Assembly: GCF_016920785.2 (NCBI RefSeq)
Contig: NW_024609880.1
Location: forward strand, 59,595,292-59,659,291
DNA: 64,000 nt
Direction of reading: 5' to 3'
Source: Ixodes scapularis
Lineage: Eukaryota > Arthropoda > Arachnida > Ixodida > Ixodidae
The position numbers and the translations under genes are program-made. The notes under the pieces are model-generated. The model saw nothing but the letters and a program-made list of their open reading frames with translations, was not told where the DNA came from and ran no database searches. Within the stretch, counting starts at the first letter, position 1, and each line of letters begins with the position of its first letter. This document shows positions 1-11,289 of this stretch, in pieces.

Positions 1-2399
1 TTATCTAAGCAATGGTCCATTTCTCGCCATGTGGTGCGCACGGCGTCAATCGTATCTTTATTCACACTAGGCATACAACAAAGGCTGCCCCCGAACGGAA
101 ACGGGCAATTTACTTTTATGATTCCACAAAACACACTGCACGCTCTGCCCCATTGCAGTCGGCTTGAAGCAACTGATCGCAGCACTAACTGTAGTAAAAA
201 AATATGTCAATGCATTTTTTTACACCTCGATGTTGATCCTCCTAACTGTCAGTGTTTTAGACAAGATGTTTTTAATCATAGAATATATTAATGCCATTTG
301 TACAATGTTATCACAAGCAGTGTTTAATCTTTCTTCAACTGCCATGGGTCTTTGCAGTGTAGTATTTTACGCGGCGTCTGCCGTCATGATTCTAATAACG
401 TAAAAACAGACGTGACCCGGTTTAATTCCTGTCACTCTTTACATTGGCATTCCAAACAAGCCAACGGAACAGGAATGTAACGGATAAATTGCGAGTTCCT
501 AAACAGTGGCTCACAGGACGGCGGCACCCTTAACGTGTCCTTGACGGCAGATCGTGCCCTGCTTTATTACTTGAGTCGTACTTGTGTTTCCGTGCTTGCT
601 ACCTTTTTTCTTGTGTAGCACGAGAGTCGGTCCGTAGGACGAACCCTTATAAAATGCATAAGTGGTGATTATAATTGGTGTATCGGTGAAGATATTGCAA
701 GCACGACACATCGTATTACAGGAACCAATATGATTTGAATAAATTTCAAAGATATAATTTTTAAAACATCAATAAAATACAATGGTAGACCATGACGATC
801 CGTGTCAATAAGACCAGGAGCAAAAAGATATGGACTTTAAGAGAGTTCGTCCGCCTTATCCTCAAGGCCGACTACTCCGTCGCGAACGAAACCAAGAGTA
901 AATATCTTTCTTGAGATAACGAAAACATTTATACGTTAATAATCGTTCGAGTACAATCAACATGCACTTAAAATAGATGCAGTCTTATTGATTACTCATA
1001 AAAATGGTGCTGAATTCTTCAATGCAAAAAATTGTTTTATATATTTTAATGTTGATTATTTCCGTATAACTATCTATTCAAATATTGCATATAATGGCAT
1101 GGTTCAAATCAGTAACCACAGTCACTTTTAGGAAAATCTAAGGCTCCTGCCTTACTGTACTGCGTATTTAAAATACATCATTTAATGGTTATAGTGTTCT
1201 TGCAGCTGTTGGTGGAACGATGCATCTCTTAGACTGGGCCCACGAAATTTTATTTCTATGTTTATTGTTTGAGACAAGATGCTGGCAATTCAAATAGCAA
1301 AAATTCGAAACATCGATGGAGCTTCCATGTGTATTTTCGGAACAGGTGGAACGCGACGTATATAGGAATTTCTTTGAAAACACGAGCCTTCTCTTCGAAG
1401 AAGGTTGTGCCACTGCACACTCAAAAAATGTTTCTAAAATAACTTTCTCGGAGTTCTTGAAGGCATCCAATCACGACAAACAATTAAATTATTCTAACGG
1501 ATTATGAAGCTCAGAATACAATTAGCGTTTCACTTTCGCAATGTCCCCGCGTCTCGTATTTTTTTAGATCAAACCATCTTCTGAGGCTCGTACATTGCCA
1601 GGATAATCCTGTTCACCATGATTGACTGTCTCTGTGAACTTACATTCTAATAGAGTGTTCTATAGCGCGGCTAACGCAATACAACTTGCAACGTCCACTC
1701 TTCATCTGAGTTGACACCTCCCAGTATATATTCATATTTAGTTTGCGTTGTTCATATGGTCTTTAATGTGTCTGCATTGGTAAACTAATTTAGTGCACTC
1801 TTCGTTATTGAACTTTTCTTGGTTCGATGAGTAATCTCCATGCTCCTTATTTTGGTTGCTTGGTAAGGTTAATTTATCTATCATTTAACCGCGGTGTTTG
1901 TGCACGCTTATATTAAATAATAACATATCAGGCAGTGATCGAAAATTCAATATTTTCTATAACATTGCAGAAGAAAACAAAGCAATGCCTCTGGCTTCAT
2001 ATTTGATAGATATTATTACGTAACCCTACTCAAATCCTAAACCTCTCTTACTTCACTTTCTTATTTACCTGTATATGTTAAAATTTTTGAACGAGAGAGT
2101 CCCAGAATTATGCGCGGTAGCATTAATTGTCGCACGATTCGAAATGCCCGATTTAAGGGAAAAATAGAGGGACCTTGTATTGCCAAATAAGCCGAGCTGC
2201 TAGTCTCTACGGGGAACGCTCATTATTTTTCACGTGTACACTGGTATGTGTCTAGATGTCGTAAAATGTAAAGTTAATTTAAATGCTTTACATTCAACAA
2301 GAACAAAATATAATGAACCCCGCCCTTTTTCTCATCGATAATTCGTTCACGAGGACAGCTTAACCTCCCTTTGGCGAGTCGGGAATGCTCGTTGCCGGG
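1..2399. other. Upstream intergenic DNA, no gene recognised
   Basis: AT-rich sequence with only short open frames (at most 93 codons), none with a recognisable domain, a convincing start or splice context. I see no RNA gene or clear element boundary. The last ~100 bases form the proximal upstream region of the first cuticle gene. Confidence 0.6.
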
Positions 2400-2406
2400 T
2401 ATATAA
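2400..2406 (+). promoter_or_regulatory. TATA box of cuticle gene 1
   Basis: A TATATAA motif preceded by CGGG lies 69 bases upstream of the start codon. The two sister genes have the same motif in the same context (GGTATATAA), 68-69 bases before their first coding exon, which supports a conserved core promoter. Transcription probably starts about 30 bases downstream, giving a short 5' leader of about 40 nt. Confidence 0.8.
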
Positions 2407-2468
2407 CTCGGGATGTGTCCTCTGATCACCACAGAATTTACTTCAAAGCAAGAAGAAACGCATCAAAG

Positions 2469-4499
2469 ATGTTTTCTAAGGTTTGAGCATATTTTCCGTG
2501 GCCTTGGGATTGAATCGAACGTTTAAACCTTTGCAACGAAATTCATGAGGCTAACAGTGCTCTTCATTTTTACAGGTTCTCGTGTGCTGCCTTTTTACCT
2601 ACGTGGCTTGTGGAGTTGTTGTGGAACACGTGAGCATACATGATTATAAACCATAAAAATAATGATGGGCCGCAAATATATTGACCTGCCAACCCGAAAA
2701 CGATTTCGAACGAGTAAAATGTATCTATGTATGGTCAATATAGCTCAAAATTATCCCGGTTGATCATCACTTATATGTTAGAGCAAACAATGTGTAGGGG
2801 TGAACAATCGTCTTTGACGTAGATTGTTCATCATAAGAGATGCTTGAAATTTCACTTACGTCAGCGAGAACGTGAACCTCGTTTTTTTAATATAAATGTC
2901 CTAGGAAAATATTAAGTGTGTTATAGCTAAACCACTTCACGAATTCCAAGAGTTTAATGTGACGAATGTGGTTCCCGAAAACCAATCTGTAATTTTTTAG
3001 TCCAAAACCGCACTACGCAAAAGGAGTAAGCACCTGAATAAATCAAATATTATGTTTTTTTAAATTACAATTCCTGGCTACACGCCTGTTTCATTATTAC
3101 ACACTAAAAGCAGAAATGCATGTTTCTGGTTAAGACGATAGATATAAAAACACTAATTTAACCCATTTCAAAGCAAGTTTTGGGGGGGTTCGACGTTCCG
3201 TTATGAAAGCAAGGTATCGAAACCGCTCCTTCCTCGAAATGTGTCTGGCACTATAAATATTACGGAAATTTTTTTTTTGTCGTTTTGCTTATTTTGTGAG
3301 ATGCGTGACAGGCACATAAAGATGCTTTTTGGGGAGGTTCCTTGTGCCTTTAAAGATCCGATAAAGCATAATTTCAGAAAATAGTTTTCACTACAGCTGT
3401 TCACGGTGCAGAACGATAAAGTTCTTGTAGTTTTCATAAAATATTTCTAAGCATTTTATTTGCGTGAGGCATATATTAAGAAGTGTGCTGATTAGAAACT
3501 GGCGACTTTAGTGTCCTCGGTATTTCACCATATAATAAGATGGTGGATTGAATGTTAATATTCCTTGTCGTTTGCAACTTTTATTAAGTTCTTTTTAACA
3601 CAATGTTTTGTTTAATCTATGCGCTTAGACATAAAGCTGTTTATTCGTTTATTTTATTGTGGAATGTAAAGAAAGGACAAAAATACTAATTCAAATTCTA
3701 TTGTAAGTTTCATAAAACATGTAACTCAAGAGCACATTCCATGGGGTCTGAAACATCTGTATAAGGAGAAGCAAAGTGACGTAAAACCTATATTTTTGGA
3801 ATACAATTATTGTTATCGCCAAACAAAAAATAACTCTTGCCTTTTAGTAAATAGTATACCAAGTAGCTTTCTTTGGTATTTTTAATTGAATGATGTACTC
3901 GCACTTCGTTAGCGCTTGCTCTGATTGTTCTAAAGAGGAAAGCAAAATATAAAAAAATAGAATGTATGGTTCATAACCTGTGTGTGCACGTATTAAATCA
4001 ACGCGCAACCAAAATGCCTGAACCACAGAGACCAATATATGTCTGTGCATTCGATTGGGGTACGTTCAGACACTGAGGAACTGGTTTCTCGTTTCCTATG
4101 TCGCAGCCACCACAGCCATACAGCTTTGGCTTTGACAACGTCGACGAGTTCGGCACCCGCATGACCCGTCAGGAGACTGGAGATGAGTTCAACAACAAGG
4201 TCGGCTCCTACAGCTACGTTGATGCCTTGGGTGTCACACGCCTCGTGAAGTACGTTGCCGACGCCACTGGATTCCACCCGACCATCGAGACTAACGAGCC
4301 CGGCACCAAAACCTCGGCCCCAGCCGACGCTGCGTTCTTCTCTTCCGCTATGGAGGGCCCTCACCCGGTCGTCGTCAAGGCTGTTCACCCAGCCCCACTT
4401 GCAGTGCGCGCTGTCCATGCTGCTTCTGTGGTTCACGCTACCCCCTTCACCTATGCCCATCATTCTCCCCTTAGCTACGCTGTTGCTAAGCACTTCTAG
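2469..4499 (+). CDS. Cuticle protein 1, RR chitin-binding (three exons)
   Basis: Exons 2469-2480, 2576-2629 and 4107-4499, joined in phase 0, encode 152 residues. GT-AG introns of 95 and 1,477 nt match the sister genes in position. Residues 1-17 or so are a signal peptide (MFSK, then VLVCCLFTYVACG), so the product is secreted by epidermis into cuticle. Residues 55-87 carry the Rebers-Riddiford chitin-binding pattern (GSYSYVDALG, KYVADATGFHP, TNEPGT). A proline-, alanine-, histidine- and valine-rich tail ends in AKHF. The family binds chitin fibres and is structural rather than enzymatic. Exon 3 begins PPQPYSF where gene 3 has HLPQPYSF, so the acceptor has shifted by one codon; this boundary is my choice of the CGCAG acceptor. 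It is the first of three tandem copies. Confidence 0.88.
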
Positions 4500-4505
4500 T
4501 TTATA

Positions 4506-4511
4506 AATAAA
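4506..4511 (+). terminator. Poly(A) signal of cuticle gene 1
   Basis: AATAAA starts 7 bases after the stop codon. All three cuticle copies have AATAAA within 6-7 bases of the stop, followed by AT-rich sequence, so the 3' UTR must be very short. Confidence 0.75.
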
Positions 4512-4858
4512 TTATTTTTCTGTATAGTGAGAAACATTATTTTCAGTGTTTTTCGTAGTGATCATCTGTCGGAATTCAGATGAAATACGTTGTTGTCAGT
4601 TGTAACGGCTTTGTCTTAGTCACAACTTGTATCTCACTACAGAGACTAAGCCTCGTGGGGGTATATGACAACATGAATTGAAAATCAGGATATAAAATTA
4701 AGTGTTTTCTGACCACAGTTGTAAGAACACCGGCATTCTAGTTTACGTCGTATTTTCTAGAACAGCAACTCTTTGTCCTGAGTATAACTAAAGATTTAAT
4801 GATTTTTCACTCTACGAGATTGCGGTATCGAAACAAACATAATAAGAGTTGTACCCCT
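4512..4858. other. Intergenic, nothing recognised
   Basis: No gene, repeat boundary or RNA seen. Confidence 0.5.
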
Positions 4859-4990
4859 CCCAAGCAGCACGACAACGGTGAAGCCTAATTCGGGCCCGTG
4901 CTTATGAATTGGGGCCAAAAGTGGCCAAGTGAAGCCTTATTGTGATATTTCATCTAAAAGACCCAAAAAAGCCAGGTGACAACCGAACTA
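4859..4990 (+). repeat. Isolated end of a CCCAAGCAGCAC element
   Basis: CCCAAGCAGCAC at 4859-4870 is identical to the inverted-repeat ends at 8679 and 29951-29962. It is followed by GGCC-containing sequence (GGGGCCAAAAGTGGCC) like that beside the other two ends. I find no matching opposite end nearby, so this may be a truncated copy. Confidence 0.4.
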
Positions 4991-5405
4991 ATAGGTAATG
5001 AAGCCTAACTTCGACACTCTTTTGGCTGTATAGACACAAAATACCCAGACATAGACTAAAGAATACCAAGTTCGCTTATACCTTGTTTGTTAGAGGTTTT
5101 CAAGGCACTAAATATCCAGACAATGACCAAATTTTGTGCCAAACTGTGCTACTTGAATGTACATTTTAAAGCCTTCCAGCTCACCAAAAGTAAAAGTTGC
5201 TAAGATACTTTTTTTTTTTTCGAAAAATCATACACTAGCCACAAGTTCTGAAACTTAAACTACAAAAAAAGTGGTGTTGATGAATGCTTCAGTTCACTTT
5301 TTTAATATGCATTTTTTTGAATTTACTATATTTGTTTTAGTATTCGAACCCTTTAGCAGTATCCTTCAAATTCTGATTTTTTGGCCTGAATAGATACGTA
5401 GGCAA

Positions 5406-5620
5406 TGCGGAGCGCAAAATCGTCTGCATCTTTTGCAGGGGTTGTAGTTACGTCAGAACGCCGAGTTCTGATTGGCTCTTAATGAAGGATAATGAGTTCA
5501 CTTCAAGGCAGCTTGCTTTGTGGACTACCCACTATCCTTCAATCATAGCCAATCAGAGCTCGGCGTCTTTCGGACGTCACCGCAACTCCTGCGCATCAAG
5601 CAGACGACTTGCTCTCCGCA
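5406..5620. mobile_element. Foldback MITE hairpin
   Basis: A 215-bp near-palindrome. The left arm runs TGCGGAGCGCAAAATCGTCT, then CAGGGGTTG and GAGTTCTGATTGGCT. The right arm is its inverse (AGCCAATCAGAGCTC, CAACTCCTG, AGACGACTTGCTCTCCGCA). There is no coding capacity. Arm identity looks like 80-85% by eye. Superfamily unassigned. Confidence 0.65.
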
Positions 5621-6639
5621 TAACCCCTCGCAGGTCACGTCCCAGACGGAAATAAATATCGCTTAATTTGACAAGATAAAATAAATCTTAAAATCGCATC
5701 GTCGTTAAGATGTGCGCAGTATTGTAGTTTTTGCTATTGGTATCTGAGTAGATACTAGTATCTTTAAATAGGGAGCTTGTGGGGGATATTATCTTAGTAT
5801 TAAATATCTCAATTCTATACCAGCCAGAATTACCGATACCACATTTATGGTAGTCTTCAGAAACATTGCAAAATTTGGAGCTTTCGCTGTGAAGAATGTT
5901 ACGTAATCAACATGACTACCTCCTCTTTACGTTGATAAAATATGCCTTAACTTGTGTAAATGCTTCAGAGAAATGCCTTCGCTAAGATATTTTTTTTTTA
6001 ATATATCTCATGCCCAAATAAATATTTCCTTTACCGTCATCATACCTCCCTGTGGTTTTGTAATATGTGAACTGACTGCTCTAAAGGTTCAATGAGTATG
6101 AAGGAAAAAACTCTTCCCCTTATGGTAAAAAGTGAGACATTTTTAAGGTAAGGTTATGGTTAGCGTCTAGGTATTGGAATTGGCAACTGAGTAGTGCGCA
6201 AGGACATTCTTCATTATTTTATTCAAGCTTCAATGATGAAATATGCCACAAAATAAACAAGGAATGCAAGAAGAATGTCGTAACAGAATATAGGTTAAAC
6301 ATGATTAAAAATCTTCTACAGAAGATAGGTTATTAAATCTGTTTGGGAAACTAAAAAGAAAATTATCAGATCTAAAACTCTGTCTAAAATTAATAAGGAT
6401 AAGTTTAAAGCAAACTGCATGCTTGTACGTGTACTCTACCAATTTCTGTATGTGTTTATAACTCCCCCAAAGATGAAATTGGAAAACAAGTACTGATATT
6501 CATGATCCTTTTACAGAGCTGACCTCAATATATCTATGTTGATGTGTTTTATAAGGATACAACTTGTATTCTGATATTTCATTTATAAGTCCGCCATAGT
6601 ATGCAGACTCGACCAAATTTGTGAACGTCAGTCATGGTT
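5621..6639. other. Intergenic, nothing recognised
   Basis: AT-rich, no open frame with recognisable content and no clear element ends. Confidence 0.5.
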
Positions 6640-8676
6640 AAAACTGGACAATGTTAAAGCTGGACACAGTTAAGTTTAGAGCATTGTGTTTTCTCGTTCC
6701 TACACTCTCCCCTGTCTTGAAGCGCTATCATGTTCTCAAAGTTTCAGCACCAACTCCACCAACAATCCGCATTACTCTACTTTGAATCTAGCACATAAGG
6801 CCCTTTTTTGTGTTCTTCGTTGGACCCTTGCGTAAGGGCTTCGCTCATTACAAATGCCACCTGCCAGGCTCGCACGTTATCGTTTGGCATTCGCTGCAGA
6901 CGCTTGCCGGCAAAGGTAAAACAGCTTTTTGGAAACTTCAAGCCATCAGCAGGACATGGCACAGAATACTAAAGATTCTACGATAGGAATGGCAGCAACA
7001 AGCGCGTATGTACAGAGGCTTACTGTGTACAGTTCTTTGAGACCCCAGCAAGCCCCTGCGGGACAACAGACGTATCAGGGACTTGTTTGGCATCGTGGAT
7101 AAGACCACACAGTTCCTCTGGCAATAATCGTTGCATCGTTTACGTGCCACCCTGCCCAAGCGACGTCCAGTGGCCAAGTGTGACATCAGATCAGTGAGTG
7201 AAGTGCAGCTTCCCGAAAATATACGGCGAGTTCTTGCTCTAGGGCCAAAGGTTGCGGTTGAAGCGAGGATAATGCTCCAGAACTTTTGGGCCTGGTCCAC
7301 CAAGTCTTCAGGTGTGCACCAGACGGCGAATTCGAACGTTGTGTCTCGGAGGGATGGACGGGCTATCTAGGAACAATACCGAACCCCCGAGGCCCCGAAT
7401 TCCGGCTCTGTAAAAGAGAGCAAATTGCCTATCATTCCCGCCGACAAGGAAGGAGGGCTTGTGGTGTTAACACAAACCGAATTTGGGAGTAAGGCCTTTG
7501 AGGCTATATCGTAAGTTTTCAATCAGCTTTAGGTGTCGTTAACTAAGCCAAAGGCGGACGGGAAAACATCGTGCAAGAGGTTAAAATTAGACAGGTTGTC
7601 ACAGAGTATTGACAAAACCAAAGGGAAGTGCCTACAGATGATGTTCAGCGCTAAGACGCACATAGTTGGTTTTCCATTGGGGGTAATTTTTTTTTACTGC
7701 ATAATGTACCAGTGTTGATGTATTTACTCCATGTACCCACCCCCTCCTTAATGCCCCATGGGCCCTGAGGGTATTCAAAATAAATAAATATGTAAGTAGT
7801 TCCGGAGAGAGGCACATGTTCGAAATCGATAGCATTAATTATTTCTGCAAGATAAACTGGGAGCTATTTGTATTGACGACCCGTTTTTGCTCAAAAGCTC
7901 GGATGAAGTTGTAGATTTTTTAAAGACAAACGCGGACAAAGGCGTCCAAGCCTGTTCACTAGACATAAAGGATTTATACTGTTCGCTACCGCACGACAAA
8001 CTAGTGACCTGCGTATGGGGAAAGCGTCCATAAACGCAGGGTAGTGGCGTTTCAGAATGCAGCAAGAATGGCCGTCGATGACTTTCTCGAATTGCTCACA
8101 ATTTATCTAAACTCGACCTTTTTTGAGTGCAACAAAGGTGCGTATACTCTGAAGCGAGGGGTGTGTATTGGATCGTGTTTAGCTCCGATTTCGAGCGATA
8201 TATTTTGAGCCCATCATGACAGAGTCCTCTCGGAACACCTGAATGACTTTCATGGTAGCAAGGTTTTTAGATATGTCGATGATTATTTAGTTTTTCTTGA
8301 CCATGATGTTTCTCACTTTCCCTCTGCGGCGAACAGTCTTTTAACAGTTTCTATTACCGTCCTAGATCCTCTCAAGCTTACGCACTTGGCAAATGTGAAT
8401 AACGTCATACCCTTTTTAGATATCAGGCTCACCTTTTCGGAGGAACATGTGTGTTGGAAATACCAATCGAGAGCAAATGAGCCCCTGTTGCCGTTCAGTT
8501 CATCCCATTCGAAACTCGTTAAGAGAGGAACTGTAAATTTGCGCTTTGTGAACGTCATCAGAAGGTCGTGTTATCATGGGATGCTTTCAGGTCTGAAGGA
8601 GCAGTTGGAACGCTTGATGGCTGCCGGTTTTCCGGGTACGGTCCTGATATCGAATGCAAAAAGGATTTTAAAGAAG
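6640..8676 (+). mobile_element. Penelope-like element, 5' half with degenerate RT
   Basis: Penelope elements are retroelements with an RT fused to a GIY-YIG endonuclease. A ~100-bp end repeat at about 6,640-6,780 (CTGTCTTGAAGC, TTCTCAAAGTTTCAGCACCA) recurs at 30,575-30,702. Reading + strand in shifting frames, 7,140-7,490 gives the upstream domain (LPENIRRVLALGPKVAV, then ADKEGGLVVL). 7,930-8,010 gives SLDIKDLYCSLPHDKL. About 8,275 gives the catalytic VDDYLVFLD. 8,386-8,676 gives the thumb (VIPFLDIRLTF, LPFSSSHSKLVKRGTV, AAGFPGTVL, RILKKL). Several frameshifts and stops make it inactive. The frame ends at RILKKL, exactly where the CCCAAGCAGCAC repeat begins. The missing GIY-YIG half lies at 29,963. 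Confidence 0.85.
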
Positions 8677-8699
8677 CTCCCAAGCAGCACGTTGTGAAT

Positions 8700-9056
8700 G
8701 GGCCATCGCTGGCAAGTGTACTATGGCCAACCAGTTTTTCGATGGCCCAAGCTTGGCCAAAGTGCTCGGCAATAGAAGTGTTTTCGTCCTCGTCTGGTGA
8801 CTTGCCATTCACTTTATGCCAGTCGCTGGCCATTCACTTTAGGCCAGTGACTGGCCTAAAGTGATTGTCCAGTGGCTGGCCATTCACTTTAGGCCAAAGA
8901 CCGGCCATTCACCTTTGGCCAGTGACTGGCCATTCACATTTGGCCCGTGACTAGCTATTCACTTTAGGCCAGTGACTTGCCATTCACCTTTGGCCAGTCA
9001 CTGGCCATTCACGTTTGGCCAGCCACTGGCCATTGACTTCCAGCCAGTCACTGGCC
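8700..9056 (+). repeat. Minisatellite, ~24-bp GGCCA units
   Basis: About a dozen imperfect units of the form GGCCAGTGACTGGCCATTCA with TTT or CTTT spacers. GGCCA and its complement TGGCC alternate, so each unit is partly palindromic. It sits directly inside the left CCCAAGCAGCAC end. Confidence 0.85.
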
Positions 9057-9151
9057 GAATGTGGCTGTAGTTACACACTTAATACATAATTTATCACATA
9101 CTGCCTCAGTGTTCCTCAGAAGACTGTCAAGAGTCTCGGGAGGTCATGTTT

Positions 9152-10622
9152 TATAGACCCTTTCAGGCAACATTTCATGAACGCCGCCATCTTGACGTCA
9201 CGTGACCCTGGCGCCATAGCCGCCCTTCAGTTTCTCGCCCTTCCTCCGCGTTTTGTGCTGCACCGGCCACTACCGGAGCTTTGTTTTCGCGTTCTTTTAC
9301 GTTCCGCGTTGAAATCACGTGTTGTCTTTAGGTCTTTTCAATATTTCGGGCTTTCATTTAATCATTTGATATCTATATTTCAACAGAGCTGTTGTATTTT
9401 TTTTTATTCATGAAATGAAATCGGACAGCGAATGCATCGACGATACAAGATTATGGCTTCAGAGACCATGTAAGTTCATCCCATTCTAACGTTTTTGCTC
9501 GCTAGTAAAGGGCAGTCAACACCATTGTGACATATGCATATTTCAATTTTCAACTGACGCAGTAAGGCTATCCAGTCGTACGTGCTTCTCGCTACATGTG
9601 CGCGCTCGTTTCCGTAAAGCCGACCCGCATGTAAGCGATTTAGCGTGCAACGAGACGAGCGACGGCGACAACGACGATAGTCAGCGACGAAGGTTTCTCA
9701 CTGTCGCCTGTTGCATCGCTCGTTTTTTTTGTTTTTTTTTTTGGTTTCTAGAAAACGTCGCTCACCGTCTTGGTCGCTCGCTCCCGTCGCTTCTGTGCGG
9801 TTTGCCTCGTCGCTCCACTGCCCGAGCGACAGCGAAGCGGGTCACCGTCGCTTGTCTCGTTGCTCGCCGAATCGCTTGCATGCGGTTTATACTTAATATC
9901 GAGGCGCCAATGGTTCAATGGTGTGTGCATGGAAATTAAATGAGTATAAACCGCATGTAAGCTATTTGGCGAGCGACCAGATAAGCGACGGCGACCCGTT
10001 TCGCAGTCGCTCAGTCAGTCGCGCGACGAGGCAAACCGCATGGAAGCGACGGAGCTAGCGATCAAGACGGTGAGCGACGTTTTCTAGAAATCCCAAAACC
10101 GAGCGATGCGACGGGCGACAGTGAGAAATCTCCGTCGCTCGTCTCGTCGCACGCTAAATTGCTAACATGGCGAATCGGCTTCACGGAAACGAGCGCGCTC
10201 ATGCAGCGAGAAGCCTTAGTGTGTCAGTTGCCATTTACATATGTCGCAATAGTGTTGACTGCCCTTTATTAGCGACAAAAACGTAAGAATGGGATGAACT
10301 TACATGGTCATTGAAGCCTCATAATCTTGTATCGTCGACCCATTCGCTGTCCGATTCCATTTCATAAGTAAGAAAAATGCCGAAATATAAATAGCAAATT
10401 ATTAAATGAAAGTCCTAAGCATCTAAAGGACCTGAAGAAAATCGAAGATTTCAACACGGAACGTAAAAGAACACGACAACGAAGCTCCGGTAGTGGCCTG
10501 TGCAGCACACAACGCGGAGCAACGGCGAGAAGCTGAAGGTCGGCTATGGCGGCCGGGAAAGCGCGCGAAGGGCGCGCCGACTGGTGGCAGCTCGAGTAAC
10601 TGACTCGCTGAAAGCGTCTATA
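9152..10622. mobile_element. 1.47-kb palindromic MITE (TATAGAC termini)
   Basis: Two arms of about 730 bp run in opposite orientation around a centre near 9,935. The left end is TATAGACCCTTTCAG and the right end is CTGAAAGCGTCTATA. The inner arms share the CGGTTTATACT/AGTATAAACCG and CGACGGCGAC-rich stretches in inverse order. Open frames on opposite strands (9,177-9,413 + and 10,362-10,628 -) are mirror images and so not genes. The termini suggest a TA target as in Tc1/mariner MITEs. Related ends occur at 37,135 and 46,250. Confidence 0.8.
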
Positions 10623-10850
10623 ACTCAACCCCAGAAACTCTTACATAGTAATGACACTCGAAGCTGCTGCAAGGCTGCTCAATATTTATTGGACTTTTTG
10701 AGTACTAAGTCTTACGACGCTGGTTGCGACCACCATTCCAGTCGTCGTAGGTTCAGGGATGGTATGTTGTCCCATCATTAAGATCCCCCGGTAGTGCAGC
10801 AGTAAAAAAAATAAAAAGAAGTAACTTTAGGTGAAGGGACAGGGCAACAA

Positions 10851-11180
10851 TAGAGAGTTTTAGTAGATCGGTTCCGATACCTCCGATAGCCCCGATAACG
10901 ATACCATGCATGCGCAAGGGAGGCGGTGGCGGAGTATCGGTATCGTTATCGGAGTTAATAAAGTTGAGGCTTGGGCGAGTTGGTACATACTTCGGAATTA
11001 AAAAACAGCGCGGAAAGACGAGGACCAGACAAAGAAGTGACACGGACGTAGCGCTGACTTACACCTGAGTTTATTGAACGCGAATCGCAATATATGTTTG
11101 CGGTGACACCGCAAATATATATTGCGATTCCGAATTCCGAAGTTATCGGAGTCATGGGAGCGATCTACTAAAACTCTCTA
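10851..11180. mobile_element. 330-bp TIR element
   Basis: GAGAGTTTTAGTAGATCG at the left matches its exact inverse at the right. TA flanks both ends, which fits a TA target duplication. Inside are GATACC/GGTATCG repeats and, at 11,010-11,140, an embedded piece with an inverted AATCGCAATATAT / ATATATTGCGATT pair. Non-coding. Confidence 0.7.
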
Positions 11181-11248
11181 CTGTTCAGTTACAATATTTT
11201 TCACTTTACACAAGCTTACTGGCACTAATGGGAAAGAGAAGCCTTGAG
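11181..11248. other. Short unannotated spacer
   Basis: Nothing recognised. Confidence 0.5.
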
Positions 11249-11289
11249 TACACAGTAAAGGTTTTTACACACTTAAGGGTGTAAATCAG

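Noticed and set aside
1189..1507. Opposed open frames of 93 and 63 codons upstream of cuticle gene 1
   Set aside because: No recognisable domain, no promoter or splice evidence, and both strands open over the same bases, as expected by chance.
8700..9056. CRISPR-like array
   Set aside because: Units are contiguous degenerate minisatellite repeats without unique spacers, in a eukaryotic setting; same for 29,337-29,880.
9177..10628. Open frames of up to 113 codons, two of them similar to each other on opposite strands
   Set aside because: They are mirror images in the arms of a palindromic MITE; no start, splice or domain support.
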